A stretch of 64,000 nt of DNA from an uncultured Pelagibacteraceae bacterium (GTDB lineage Bacteria; Pseudomonadota; Alphaproteobacteria; Pelagibacterales; Pelagibacteraceae). The notes under the pieces were generated by a model. The model ran no database searches. It was given only the letters and a program-made list of their open reading frames with translations, and had not been told where the DNA came from. Numbering within the stretch: the stretch's first letter is position 1; each line of letters starts with the position of its first letter. Below are positions 36,003 through 44,761 of the stretch, piece by piece. The position numbers and the translations under genes were made by a program. Where the stretch lies: the NCBI GenBank assembly GCA_902632515.1, contig CACPDA010000002.1, positions 1 to 64,000 of the forward strand, given 5' to 3'.

Positions 36003-37696
36003 TTAAAGAGAGATTAAAAAAATTAAAAGAGAAACTCAATTCATTAAATTTAGATGGATATGTAGTGCCTAAAAATGATGAATTTTTTTCAGAATATTCT
36101 CTTATAGATAGATTAAAAATAATATCTGATTTTAGTGGTTCAGCAGGATATGCCGTGATACTTAAAAAACAAAATTTTTTATTTGTTGATGGTAGATATT
36201 CAGTTCAAGCTCAAATCGAGTCTGGTAAATTATTTAAGATAAAAAAATTTGAAGAAATTTTTAATTGTACTTTATTTAAAGGCTTAACATTGGGAATTGA
36301 TCCTAAAATGTTTACCTCTGATCAAATATATAAATTTTTTTCTAAAAACAGTTATATTAAATTGATAGATGAAAACTTGGTTGATCAAATCATTCCTAAA
36401 AAAATAAGTGTTTCCAAACCTTTTTATTCGATCGAAGAAAAATTTGTTGGAGAAAGTTTTCAAAAAAAAATAGATAGAACTTTGAAAATTATGAAGAAAA
36501 AAAAATCAGACTACCTATTTATAAGTGCTCCTGAAAATGTTGCATGGTTACTTAATATAAGAGGTTTCGATAACCCAAATAGTCCTTTACCAAATTGTCG
36601 TTTACTACTTTCTAAAAAAAAAGAATTTTTTTTAATTGCTGAAAAGTCTAAAGTCAAAAGATTAATTAAAGAAAAAAAAGTAAATAAAAATGAAATTTTA
36701 GACACTAAAAATTTAGAATCTTTTTTTTTTAATTTAAAAAAAGGTAAAGTAATAATTGATAATAAAACTTGTTCAATATATTTTAAAAAAATTCTTGAAA
36801 AAAATTTAAAAATTTTAGACATAGAAGATCCAATTTATCTTTTAAAATCAATTAAAAATAAATATGAAATTAATGGTATGATTAATAGCCATATTCTAGA
36901 TGGAGCTGCTTTAACTAAATTTTTATATTGGATTAAAGTTATTAACAAAAAAAAAATTTCAGAAGTTGATGCTCAAAAAAAATTAGAGAAATTTAGAAAA
37001 GAAAACAAAGAATATTTATACCCTAGTTTTAATACAATTGCTGGGGCTGGTAAAAATGGAGCCATAGTTCATTATAGGGCAAAAAAAGAAAATTCAAAAA
37101 TAATCAAAAAAAAAGATATTTTTTTATGTGATTCTGGTGGGCAATATAAATATGGGACAACAGACGTCACAAGAACGATGTGTTTTTCAAAACAAAAAAA
37201 ACAAATTAAAAATATTTTCACAAAAGTTTTAAAAGGTCATATTGCAGTAGCTACTTCAAATTTAAAAACTTTTAATAATGGAAAATTAATCGACATAAGA
37301 GCTAGAAAAAGTTTAAAAGCAAGTGGCTTAGACTACCAACATGGAACTGGACATGGTGTGGGATTTTTTTTAAATGTTCATGAGGGACCACAGTCTATAT
37401 CTAAATCTAACAAAGTTAAATTACAAGAAGGAATGATATTAAGTAATGAACCTGGATATTACAAAAAGGGAAAATTTGGAATAAGAATTGAAAATTTAGT
37501 TTATGTAAAAAAAAACAATAGAAAGCTATTTTTTGAAAACTTAACCTTAGCTCCTATAGATAAGGATTTAATTAATTTTAAATTATTAAACCAAAAAGAA
37601 AAAAATTATTTATTCCAGTATCATATAAATGTTTACTCTAAATTATATAAATACTTAAAAAAAAGTGAGAGAAAATGGTTAACTGGTTTTTTTTAA
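35999..37696 (+). CDS. pepP: Xaa-Pro aminopeptidase (M24, long three-domain type)
   Basis: The 565-residue metallopeptidase removes N-terminal residues preceding proline. The two N-terminal creatinase-like domains (residues about 1-290) precede the catalytic M24 domain. The metal ligands lie in LCDSGGQYKYGTTDVTRT (two Asp), HGTGHGVG (His), SNEPGYY (Glu) and GIRIEN (Glu). The length and GHGVGFFLNVHEGP motif match XPNPEP1-like enzymes rather than the shorter E. coli PepP. It is coupled to uvrD by a 4-bp overlap and its end overlaps ligA by 18 bp. Confidence 0.9.
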   Translation: MIKERLKKLKEKLNSLNLDGYVVPKNDEFFSEYSLIDRLKIISDFSGSAGYAVILKKQNFLFVDGRYSVQAQIESGKLFKIKKFEEIFNCTLFKGLTLGIDPKMFTSDQIYKFFSKNSYIKLIDENLVDQIIPKKISVSKPFYSIEEKFVGESFQKKIDRTLKIMKKKKSDYLFISAPENVAWLLNIRGFDNPNSPLPNCRLLLSKKKEFFLIAEKSKVKRLIKEKKVNKNEILDTKNLESFFFNLKKGKVIIDNKTCSIYFKKILEKNLKILDIEDPIYLLKSIKNKYEINGMINSHILDGAALTKFLYWIKVINKKKISEVDAQKKLEKFRKENKEYLYPSFNTIAGAGKNGAIVHYRAKKENSKIIKKKDIFLCDSGGQYKYGTTDVTRTMCFSKQKKQIKNIFTKVLKGHIAVATSNLKTFNNGKLIDIRARKSLKASGLDYQHGTGHGVGFFLNVHEGPQSISKSNKVKLQEGMILSNEPGYYKKGKFGIRIENLVYVKKNNRKLFFENLTLAPIDKDLINFKLLNQKEKNYLFQYHINVYSKLYKYLKKSERKWLTGFF

Positions 37697-39709
37697 CATA
37701 TTCAACCACTGACTTTGACTTAGAATTTTTATCTTTAATTCCTTAGCCATATCTATTTTTCTTTTTGTAGGTTTCTCACCCATGATTAAATAATCAAGTT
37801 TTTGTGAAACATTGCTTACAATTGAGCCAGAATTTTCCTCAATTAAAGATTTTGCTTCAGCTCTACTTATGCCTATAAGTTTACCTGTTATCATAAATGT
37901 TTTATTATCCAGTAATCCACCAGTTTTTTTGATCATCGCATTTTTTACTGAAAGTATTTTCTCAAGTTCGTTTAGAACTTTAGTATTAGTAATATTCAAA
38001 AAAAAATTTTTGATTGAATTAATCTGAGTTTCCCCTATGCCGTCAATATTGAGCAATTCATGAAAATTTTTTTTTTTTGAAAGAGATAAAAAATTTTTTA
38101 AAGTTTTTAAATTTTTTGCAATTAACTTAGCATTTTCTAAACCTATATGTCTTATTCCTAAAGCATAAATAAATTTTTCTAAAGAAATGTTTTTTCTTAA
38201 ATCTATCGAATATTTTAAATTAGCAGCGGACTGTCGTCCCCATCCGTCTAAATTTTCAACTTTTTTAAAATCAAGTTTAAATATATCTTGTGGTAATTTT
38301 AAAAGATTTAAATTCCAAAAATTTTCAACAATTTTTTTTCCAAATCCTTCAATATTAAATGCTTCTTTTGAGACGAAGTGCTTTATTTTTTCAATGGCAA
38401 CCTTATCACAACCATAACCCTCATTTGAGCATCTTCTAACAGCATCCTCTTTCTTTGTAAGCAAATTAAAATCTTTTACAGTTTTAGATCCACAAGATGG
38501 ACAATTAATTGGAAATTTAAATTTTTTTGAATTTTTGCTTCTGTGTTTTAAATCAACTGAAATTACGTGTGGTATTACATCTCCAGCTCTTTCGACTAAA
38601 ACAGTATCTCCTATTCTAATATCTTTGCGGTTTATTTCTTCTTCATTATGTAAAGTGGCATTCGAAACTATAACACCTCCTATATTTATAGGTTTTATTT
38701 TTGCAACTGGTGTTAAAGCTCCTGTCCTTCCAATTTGAATTTCAATATTTTCTATTATTGAAATACCATTATTAGCAGAAAATTTGTGAGCAATTGCCCA
38801 TCTAGGTGCATTAGCTACGTTACCTAATCTTTTTTGAAATTGAAAATTATTTACTTTATAAACAATTCCATCTATATCAAAATCTAACTCCCCTCTTGTA
38901 TTTTCGATTTCACGATAATTGTGCATTAAACTATTTACACCAACTATAGTTTTGTTGAGAGGGTTAGTTTTAAATCCCCATTCTTTTAATTTTTTTAAAT
39001 ATTCATCTTGAGATAAAATTTGCAAACCTTTTTCATGACCAAAAGTGTAAGCAATAAATTTTAATGGTATTTTTTTTGTTTCAGAGGGATTTTTTTGTCT
39101 CAAAGATCCTGAGGCAGCATTTCTTGGATTGGCAAATTTATCTTTGAATTTCTTAAAATCACTATTTTGGATAAAAACTTCTCCTCTTACATCTATTTCC
39201 TCAGGAAAGCTTTTAGATTTGATTTGATTGGGTATATCATTAATTGTTTTTAGGTTTTCAGTTATATCTTCTCCCTCTTTTCCATCACCTCGAGATAAAC
39301 CTTTGATAAATTTTCCATTTTTATAAATTATTGAGGCTGAAATACCATCAATTTTAGGTTCGGCACTATATTCAATTTTAAATTCTTTAGTCAGATTAAG
39401 ATAATTTATAATTTTTTTCTCAAAGTTAATTAAATCTTCTTGATCAAATGCATTTGCCAAAGATAGCATTGGGACTTTATGTAAAACTTTTTTAAAATTT
39501 TTAGAGGGCTTGAATCCTACTATTTTTGATGGTGAATACCTATTATCTAAGAAACTATATTTTTTTTCTAAATCAAGTATATCTTTTTTAAGTTTATCAT
39601 ATTCACTGTCATCAACTATTGGATTACTAAGTTCATAATAATTTTTATTTAACCTTTTAAGCTGATTAATTTTTTCTTTGTATAGTTCTTCAATTTCTTT
39701 TTTTGTCAT
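37679..39709 (-). CDS. ligA: NAD-dependent DNA ligase
   Basis: The 676-residue ligase has the adenylation lysine in AEPKIDGISAS (about residue 115). It is followed by the OB fold (ERAGDVIPHV), the four-Cys zinc finger (CPSCG...CSNEGYGC), helix-hairpin-helix repeats (IGLENAKLI, GIGETQINSI) and a C-terminal BRCT domain (TFMITGKLIGISRAEA). The ATG at 39709 lies 2 bp after the bamD stop. An in-frame TTG three codons upstream is less likely. It is the last gene of the long dcw-containing run. Confidence 0.96.
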   Translation of the reverse strand: MTKKEIEELYKEKINQLKRLNKNYYELSNPIVDDSEYDKLKKDILDLEKKYSFLDNRYSPSKIVGFKPSKNFKKVLHKVPMLSLANAFDQEDLINFEKKIINYLNLTKEFKIEYSAEPKIDGISASIIYKNGKFIKGLSRGDGKEGEDITENLKTINDIPNQIKSKSFPEEIDVRGEVFIQNSDFKKFKDKFANPRNAASGSLRQKNPSETKKIPLKFIAYTFGHEKGLQILSQDEYLKKLKEWGFKTNPLNKTIVGVNSLMHNYREIENTRGELDFDIDGIVYKVNNFQFQKRLGNVANAPRWAIAHKFSANNGISIIENIEIQIGRTGALTPVAKIKPINIGGVIVSNATLHNEEEINRKDIRIGDTVLVERAGDVIPHVISVDLKHRSKNSKKFKFPINCPSCGSKTVKDFNLLTKKEDAVRRCSNEGYGCDKVAIEKIKHFVSKEAFNIEGFGKKIVENFWNLNLLKLPQDIFKLDFKKVENLDGWGRQSAANLKYSIDLRKNISLEKFIYALGIRHIGLENAKLIAKNLKTLKNFLSLSKKKNFHELLNIDGIGETQINSIKNFFLNITNTKVLNELEKILSVKNAMIKKTGGLLDNKTFMITGKLIGISRAEAKSLIEENSGSIVSNVSQKLDYLIMGEKPTKRKIDMAKELKIKILSQSQWLNMLKKTS

Positions 39710-39710
39710 C

Positions 39711-40559
39711 TCATTCAAGTAGAGATTTAAATTTTTTTATAATTTTTTTTGTCCTCGTGTCACTTAATTCAGTTTTTTTTCTTTTTTTTATTTTATACTC
39801 TTTATTGAAAAGACTATAAGAATTTTCATACCACTCTGAGGATTGATAATTATAACCCAAAAGCTGAGCATATTTTTCTGCTTCATCAACTAATCCAATC
39901 ACATAATGTACTTCAACTAATCTATGAAGGGCTTCTTCAGCATAAATAGTCGTATCATAACTATCTATTACAGTTCTAAATCTATTAATTGCTGGTATCC
40001 ACTTCTTTTTATCAAAGTAATATCTACCAACATACATTTCTTTTGACGCTAACATATCATTAATCAAGTCTATCTTAAATTCAGAATCAATCGCATATTC
40101 GGTGTCAGGATAATTACCAATAACATATTGAAATTTATTTTTTGCTCTTTCAATTGATCTAAGATCTTTTTTTTCATCAACTATTTGTTCATAGAAGCAT
40201 ATTCCTAACAAATAGTGAACATAATCTAAATTTTTATATTTTGGATAAATCTTTATAAATCTTTCTAATTCTGCAATTGCATCTCCATAATAATCTTGAA
40301 CATAATAAGAATAAGCCGCCATTAAAGCTGACCTAGGAGCTGTTTCTGCTTGAGGAAATAACATTTCAGCCTCATTAAATTTCTTTGCGGCATATATTAC
40401 ATCTCCCGACTCAAGAGCTTCATAACCTTCTTGATAAGCTTCTAGAACTTGAAGTTCTAAACTTTTTTCTTTGATTACAGATGTCTTAATTTTTTCTTTT
40501 GAACATGAATTAAAAAATAATATCAAGGTTATTAAAAAAAATGTCTTTAAATTAAACAT
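39711..40559 (-). CDS. bamD: BamD outer-membrane assembly lipoprotein
   Basis: The 282-residue protein has a lipoprotein signal ending FFNSC (lipobox Cys near residue 19) and five TPR-like repeats (for example YQEGYEALESGDVIYAAKKF, the FIKIYPKYKNLDYVHYLLG unit and YVIGNYPDTEYAIDSE). These are characteristic of BamD/ComL, an essential component of the BAM complex that inserts outer-membrane beta-barrels. It lies between lpxC and ligA, an order often seen in alphaproteobacteria. The gap to lpxC is 45 bp. Confidence 0.92.
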   Translation of the reverse strand: MFNLKTFFLITLILFFNSCSKEKIKTSVIKEKSLELQVLEAYQEGYEALESGDVIYAAKKFNEAEMLFPQAETAPRSALMAAYSYYVQDYYGDAIAELERFIKIYPKYKNLDYVHYLLGICFYEQIVDEKKDLRSIERAKNKFQYVIGNYPDTEYAIDSEFKIDLINDMLASKEMYVGRYYFDKKKWIPAINRFRTVIDSYDTTIYAEEALHRLVEVHYVIGLVDEAEKYAQLLGYNYQSSEWYENSYSLFNKEYKIKKRKKTELSDTRTKKIIKKFKSLLE

Positions 40560-40604
40560 ATAGATTTTATATAATCTTAGCCAAAAATTTAAAGATCAAA
40601 TTAT

Positions 40605-41525
40605 TTAAGCAATAGATCTTAGTAAATTTCTATTAATAGTAGTATGTGGTAAGTATCTTTCCTGAATTTCTAAAATTGAGAAATTTTCTTTATTTTTAAA
40701 TAACTTTCTTAATAATTTATTAGTTAAATAATGGCCACCTTGAGAACATACAACAGATCCTATGATTCTATAACCACTTGTATAAAGATCGCCTATACAA
40801 TCTAATATCTTATGATTAACAAATTCTTTTGGATTTCTTAGACCAGTATTATTAAGTATTTGATCATTTTTGACAACAATTGCATTTTCTAAAGTACCAC
40901 CTTTAGCTAAACCCATTTTTTTAATTTTTTCTATATCCTCATAAAGACAAAATGTTCTCGACTCAAATATATTATCTAAATTATCTTCATAAAGATTAAT
41001 TTTATTTTTCTGATTACCAATTAATAAATTTTTATATTTTAATTCAAAGTCGATATCTAAACTTAATTTAGATGGTTCGATTGATATAGATTTATTGCCT
41101 TCAGTATATTTTACATTTTTATTTATTTTTATGATCTTTATTGGAGACTCACTTACTTTTAGTCCCGAAGAAATAATTTTTTCAATAAATTCTTTTGCTG
41201 ACCCATCTAAAATTGGAACTTCTTCATTATCTATTTCAATTAATGCATTATCAACTCCCAAACCAAAAAGAGCTCCCATTAAATGTTCTATTGTAGAAAC
41301 TTTGATACCAAATTCATTAGAAATAGTCGTATTTAAAGATGTATCGCTAACATTGGCAAAGTTTGGAAAAACTAAATTATTATTGAATAAATCTATTCTC
41401 TTAAAAATTATTCCCGTATTAGGCTCTGAGGGTTTTATACTAACATTGGCAATTTTTCCGCTATGAAGACCAATACCACTGAATGTTACAGTTTTATTAA
41501 TAGTTTTTTGGTTTAATAAAGACAC
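40605..41525 (-). CDS. lpxC: UDP-3-O-acyl-N-acetylglucosamine deacetylase
   Basis: The 306-residue zinc enzyme performs the committed step of lipid A synthesis. It has the GIGLHSGK N-terminus, the zinc ligands His in STIEHLMGAL (about residue 79) and the HKILDCIGDLY segment, and RSRTFCLYEDIE-like substrate-loop features (ESRTFCLYED). The start is GTG at 41525. It follows the shortened ftsA-like gene after 62 bp, keeping the usual ftsA-(ftsZ)-lpxC neighbourhood except that ftsZ has moved. Its presence implies an LPS-bearing outer membrane. Confidence 0.95.
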   Translation of the reverse strand: MSLLNQKTINKTVTFSGIGLHSGKIANVSIKPSEPNTGIIFKRIDLFNNNLVFPNFANVSDTSLNTTISNEFGIKVSTIEHLMGALFGLGVDNALIEIDNEEVPILDGSAKEFIEKIISSGLKVSESPIKIIKINKNVKYTEGNKSISIEPSKLSLDIDFELKYKNLLIGNQKNKINLYEDNLDNIFESRTFCLYEDIEKIKKMGLAKGGTLENAIVVKNDQILNNTGLRNPKEFVNHKILDCIGDLYTSGYRIIGSVVCSQGGHYLTNKLLRKLFKNKENFSILEIQERYLPHTTINRNLLRSIA

Positions 41526-41587
41526 TGGACACTTTTAATGCCTCGTAGAATAAATTGAAAAACAACTAATGTTACTGGAAAATACAA

Positions 41588-42292
41588 TTAATTAAAAAAA
41601 TTAAAAAATTTCTCAAAAAAACCTTTATTTATTGAGTTTTTGTTTACAATTTTAATCTCATTCTTATTGTAACCACTCATAATTTTGTAAGCCATATTAA
41701 AAAAGTCGAAATTTTCTTCAGAACAATGTTTTTCAACGTAATTTGCACTTAAAAGTTGATTTATGGAGATTTGATAACGTTTAAGTAATTCTTCAATTTT
41801 TTCAATCATATCTTTAGGTAAACAGATGAAACTTAAATCTAAAGAAAAACTTTTACACTTTAATTCTAAAGGTAAATTTGAATAAGAATTATTATCAATC
41901 AAATAATTATCAATCAGAAAATGTATTATTTTTTTATCATTAATAGATTTTTCACATTGATCTTTAGCATCATTTAATAAATAAACTAATGCGTTTGGAG
42001 TTAAAATATCGTCATAATTATTTTTTTTAACAGCTATTTTAAAAACAAAAAATTCTTTGGAGTCAATTATTACATTAACATTTTTGACAAAATTACCCAA
42101 AATTTTTTCTACCTTAAAAATATTTTGATTAAGAAAATTATCAAATATCTTAAAATCTAATTCATTAGAAAAATTTTTAATTATCATTTCGTTTTTAAAA
42201 ATTAATTCAAAATGTTTAATTTTATTGACTGTTAAAATTATTTTTTTAGAACTTATGAATAAAAAAGTTTCAAACTCTGAATTATTTTCCAT
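41588..42292 (-). CDS. ftsA: Highly reduced FtsA-like protein (SHS2 domain plus membrane anchor)
   Basis: The 234-residue protein occupies the ftsA position after ftsQ. Residues about 8-25 resemble the first FtsA strand (FLFISSKKIIL) without the phosphate-binding Asp. Residues about 75-188 resemble the 1C (SHS2) domain, with IHFLIDNYLIDN, a Leu/Pro turn, LSFICLPKDMIEKI and LLSANYV matching the FtsA pattern. The chain then skips the roughly 200-residue actin-like ATPase core and ends with NKGFFEKFFNFFN, resembling the FtsA membrane-targeting helix. It overlaps ftsQ by 11 bp. It may tether FtsZ or divisome proteins without ATP. Homology is judged by pattern and position. Confidence 0.65.
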   Translation of the reverse strand: MENNSEFETFLFISSKKIILTVNKIKHFELIFKNEMIIKNFSNELDFKIFDNFLNQNIFKVEKILGNFVKNVNVIIDSKEFFVFKIAVKKNNYDDILTPNALVYLLNDAKDQCEKSINDKKIIHFLIDNYLIDNNSYSNLPLELKCKSFSLDLSFICLPKDMIEKIEELLKRYQISINQLLSANYVEKHCSEENFDFFNMAYKIMSGYNKNEIKIVNKNSINKGFFEKFFNFFN

Positions 42293-42959
42293 TGGTAATC
42301 ACTTGATTTTTTTGTCTTAAATCTAAAATTTTGATTTCATCAAAATTGTTAGTATTTAATATTTTTGAAGACAATTCTAATTTTTCTTGAAAGTTTTGTG
42401 CTGGTAATTTTATTAATACTCCAAAATTTGTTTCTATATCCCATCTTCCAGACTTAAAAAAATAAAAATTTTTAATCTGTTCAAAATCAAAATTTGAATT
42501 TTCAATAGCATTTAATAATTGAAAAAATGATTCGTTATCGTATCGACCGAAAATAGTAGGTAGCTCCTCTTTTTTATTTTTAGTTTTTATCAATTTCCCA
42601 TTTGATCCCACAAAAAAGATTTCATTTTCATTATGAAAGTTAGCTAAAAATTTTGTCTGATTTATTTTTATCTCTAAAGAAAAAGGATATATTTTTTTTA
42701 TTGTATAATTTTCAATAATATTATTTGCATCTATTTTTTCTCTTATTTCTGTCTCCTTAAGGTAGAATATATTTTTCACATCTAATAAACTTAAACTTTC
42801 AAGCAATTTATTTTTTTCTATTTCACTTAAACCTAAAATATCTATTTCTTTAATTTCATTAAATTTGAATTCTAACAATGATTTATTATTTAGACTTCCA
42901 AATAAAATGAAAAAAAAAATATAGATAAAAATTTTTTTACTTATTTGCAATTGCATCAT
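42282..42959 (-). CDS. ftsQ: Cell-division protein FtsQ
   Basis: The 225-residue bitopic protein has one N-terminal hydrophobic helix (residues about 8-26) and a POTRA-like domain beginning IKEIDILGLSEIEKNKL. It then has the segments YTIKKIYPFSLEIKI and FFVGSNGKLI that typify FtsQ. It links early and late divisome proteins through FtsB/FtsL. It starts 23 bp inside the end of ddl and ends 11 bp inside the ftsA-like gene, so translation is coupled. It is somewhat shorter than most FtsQ proteins. Confidence 0.88.
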   Translation of the reverse strand: MMQLQISKKIFIYIFFFILFGSLNNKSLLEFKFNEIKEIDILGLSEIEKNKLLESLSLLDVKNIFYLKETEIREKIDANNIIENYTIKKIYPFSLEIKINQTKFLANFHNENEIFFVGSNGKLIKTKNKKEELPTIFGRYDNESFFQLLNAIENSNFDFEQIKNFYFFKSGRWDIETNFGVLIKLPAQNFQEKLELSSKILNTNNFDEIKILDLRQKNQVITNGK

Positions 42960-43851
42960 TTAATAGTAATTCAATTAAACTTAAAAAACTAATACCTTTA
43001 TGTGCTGCTATTTCAGGTACCAAGGAAAGTTTTGTCATTCCAGGTTGAGTATTAATTTCTAATAAATAAAATTTATTTCTATAAAACTTAAAGTCAGATC
43101 TAGTTACACCATTACAACCCAAAATATTATGAACCTTTAAAGCTATACTCATTAATTCATCATATTTTTTTTTAGGTATATCAACTGGTATAATATGTTG
43201 TGTTTTAGCTTTAGGATTATATTTTGCTTGAAAATCATAAAACTTTCTTTTTGGCTTTAGCTCGATTGCTCCAAGTTTTTTTAATCCAATTATAGCTGCC
43301 TGTATTTCTCTACCTGGTATAAATTCTTCAATAATTATTTTTTTATATTCTTTAAGTAAATTAATTTTTTTATAAACATCATTTTTTTTACAAATAAAAA
43401 CATTAACACTAGATCCTTCATTTATGGGTTTTATAACTACAGGAAAATTTAATTTTTTTTCTATTAATTTAATTAAATTTTCTTTTGATTTATCAAATGA
43501 ATACTTGAAGTATTTTGGAGTTAATATTTTATTCTTTATAAATATTTTCTTCGAAATATCTTTATCCATCGCTAAAGCTGATGAAATAACACCAGAATGT
43601 GTATAAGGGATCTTTATACTTTCTAATATTGTTTGAATATATCCATCTTCACCAAACTGACCGTGTAAAGCATTAAAAATAACCTTTGGTTTGAATAATT
43701 TAATTTTATCTAACAGTTTAGAATCAGGCTCAACTATTTTTACATTATAACCATTTTTTTTTAATTCTTTAGCTACCTGTTTACCTGTATCTAAACTAAT
43801 AATTCTTTCTTTAGATATTCCACCTGAAATTACTAATATTTTTTTTTTCAA
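42937..43851 (-). CDS. ddl: D-alanine-D-alanine ligase
   Basis: The 304-residue ATP-grasp enzyme makes the D-Ala-D-Ala dipeptide for peptidoglycan. It has SGGISKERIISLDTG at the N-terminus, ALHGQFGEDGYIQ (about residues 59-71), the P-loop VVIKPINEGSSVNVF near residue 140, EEFIPGREIQAAI and the metal-binding LLEINTQPGMT. Length is typical of DdlB. It follows murB by 1 bp and overlaps ftsQ. Confidence 0.95.
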   Translation of the reverse strand: MKKKILVISGGISKERIISLDTGKQVAKELKKNGYNVKIVEPDSKLLDKIKLFKPKVIFNALHGQFGEDGYIQTILESIKIPYTHSGVISSALAMDKDISKKIFIKNKILTPKYFKYSFDKSKENLIKLIEKKLNFPVVIKPINEGSSVNVFICKKNDVYKKINLLKEYKKIIIEEFIPGREIQAAIIGLKKLGAIELKPKRKFYDFQAKYNPKAKTQHIIPVDIPKKKYDELMSIALKVHNILGCNGVTRSDFKFYRNKFYLLEINTQPGMTKLSLVPEIAAHKGISFLSLIELLLNDAIANK

Positions 43852-43852
43852 A

Positions 43853-44761
43853 TTACTCCAATATTTTAATTTCTTTTTCTAAATTTACTCCAGTTTTTTC
43901 AAAAACTTTTTTAGATACATAATTCACTAATTTTTTCATATCCTCAAACTTTGCGTTTCCTTTATTTATAAAGAAATTACAATGTTTTTCTGAAATACCT
44001 GCATCACCAAAGGCTTTATCCAAAGAAACCGATTCTCTTATTAATTCCCAAACTTTTTTTTTGGTTTGATCAATTGGGTTTTTGAAAGTACTTCCACTTG
44101 TTTTAATTCTTGTTGGTTGGTTTTTTTCTTTTTCAGCTTTTAATTTATTAGTTTCCTCTAATATTTCATTACGATTAGACTTTTTACCTCTAAATGAGGC
44201 ACTCAAAAAAATAAGATCTTCTGATAAATTATTTTTTCTATATTCAAATTTTATATCTCGTGATTTAATAGTTTTTATATTTCCCAGTTTATCAACAACT
44301 TGGATTGAAATTAATATATCTTTAAATTCTTTACCAAAACAACCAGCGTTCATTCTTATTCCACCACCAACTGAACCAGGTATACATGATAAAAATTCAA
44401 ATCCACTTAAATTATTTTCTGTAGCAAAATCAGATACGCTTTTATCTAATACAGCACTTCCTGCTATTAAAATATCTTCTCCAAGTAAAGATAGGCTATT
44501 AAAGTTTTTACTTAATTTTATAACAACACCATCAAATATATTATCAGAAATTAAAATATTGGAACCAGCTCCAAGAACAAATATTCGTTCTTTATTATCT
44601 AATATTTTTAAAAATTTTATTAATTCTTGAAGATTATCTGCTTTATAAAATACTTTAGTTTTGCCACCTATATTAAACCAATTTTTTTTTTTTAGATCAT
44701 ATTCATATCTAACATTTGAACCAAACTCTTTTAATAATTCTTTTAAATGATTGATTTTCAT
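43853..44761 (-). CDS. murB: UDP-N-acetylenolpyruvoylglucosamine reductase
   Basis: The 302-residue FAD enzyme forms UDP-MurNAc. FAD-binding residues lie in FVLGAGSNILISD (about residue 65) and CIPGSVGGGIRMNAGC (near residue 122). The catalytic Ser region is TSGSTFKNP, and the C-terminal glutamate segment is around GVNLEKEIKIL. The ATG at 44761 overlaps the murC stop as ATGA and gives a normal N-terminus. A TTG ten codons upstream is not favoured. Confidence 0.95.
   Translation of the reverse strand: MKINHLKELLKEFGSNVRYEYDLKKKNWFNIGGKTKVFYKADNLQELIKFLKILDNKERIFVLGAGSNILISDNIFDGVVIKLSKNFNSLSLLGEDILIAGSAVLDKSVSDFATENNLSGFEFLSCIPGSVGGGIRMNAGCFGKEFKDILISIQVVDKLGNIKTIKSRDIKFEYRKNNLSEDLIFLSASFRGKKSNRNEILEETNKLKAEKEKNQPTRIKTSGSTFKNPIDQTKKKVWELIRESVSLDKAFGDAGISEKHCNFFINKGNAKFEDMKKLVNYVSKKVFEKTGVNLEKEIKILE

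Noticed and set aside
41095..41466. 123-codon plus-strand frame opposite lpxC
   Set aside because: It is an antisense shadow of a highly conserved gene.
44082..44630. 182-codon open frame on the plus strand
   Set aside because: It lies wholly opposite murB, has no recognisable domain, and reflects the low-stop antisense frame of an AT-rich gene.
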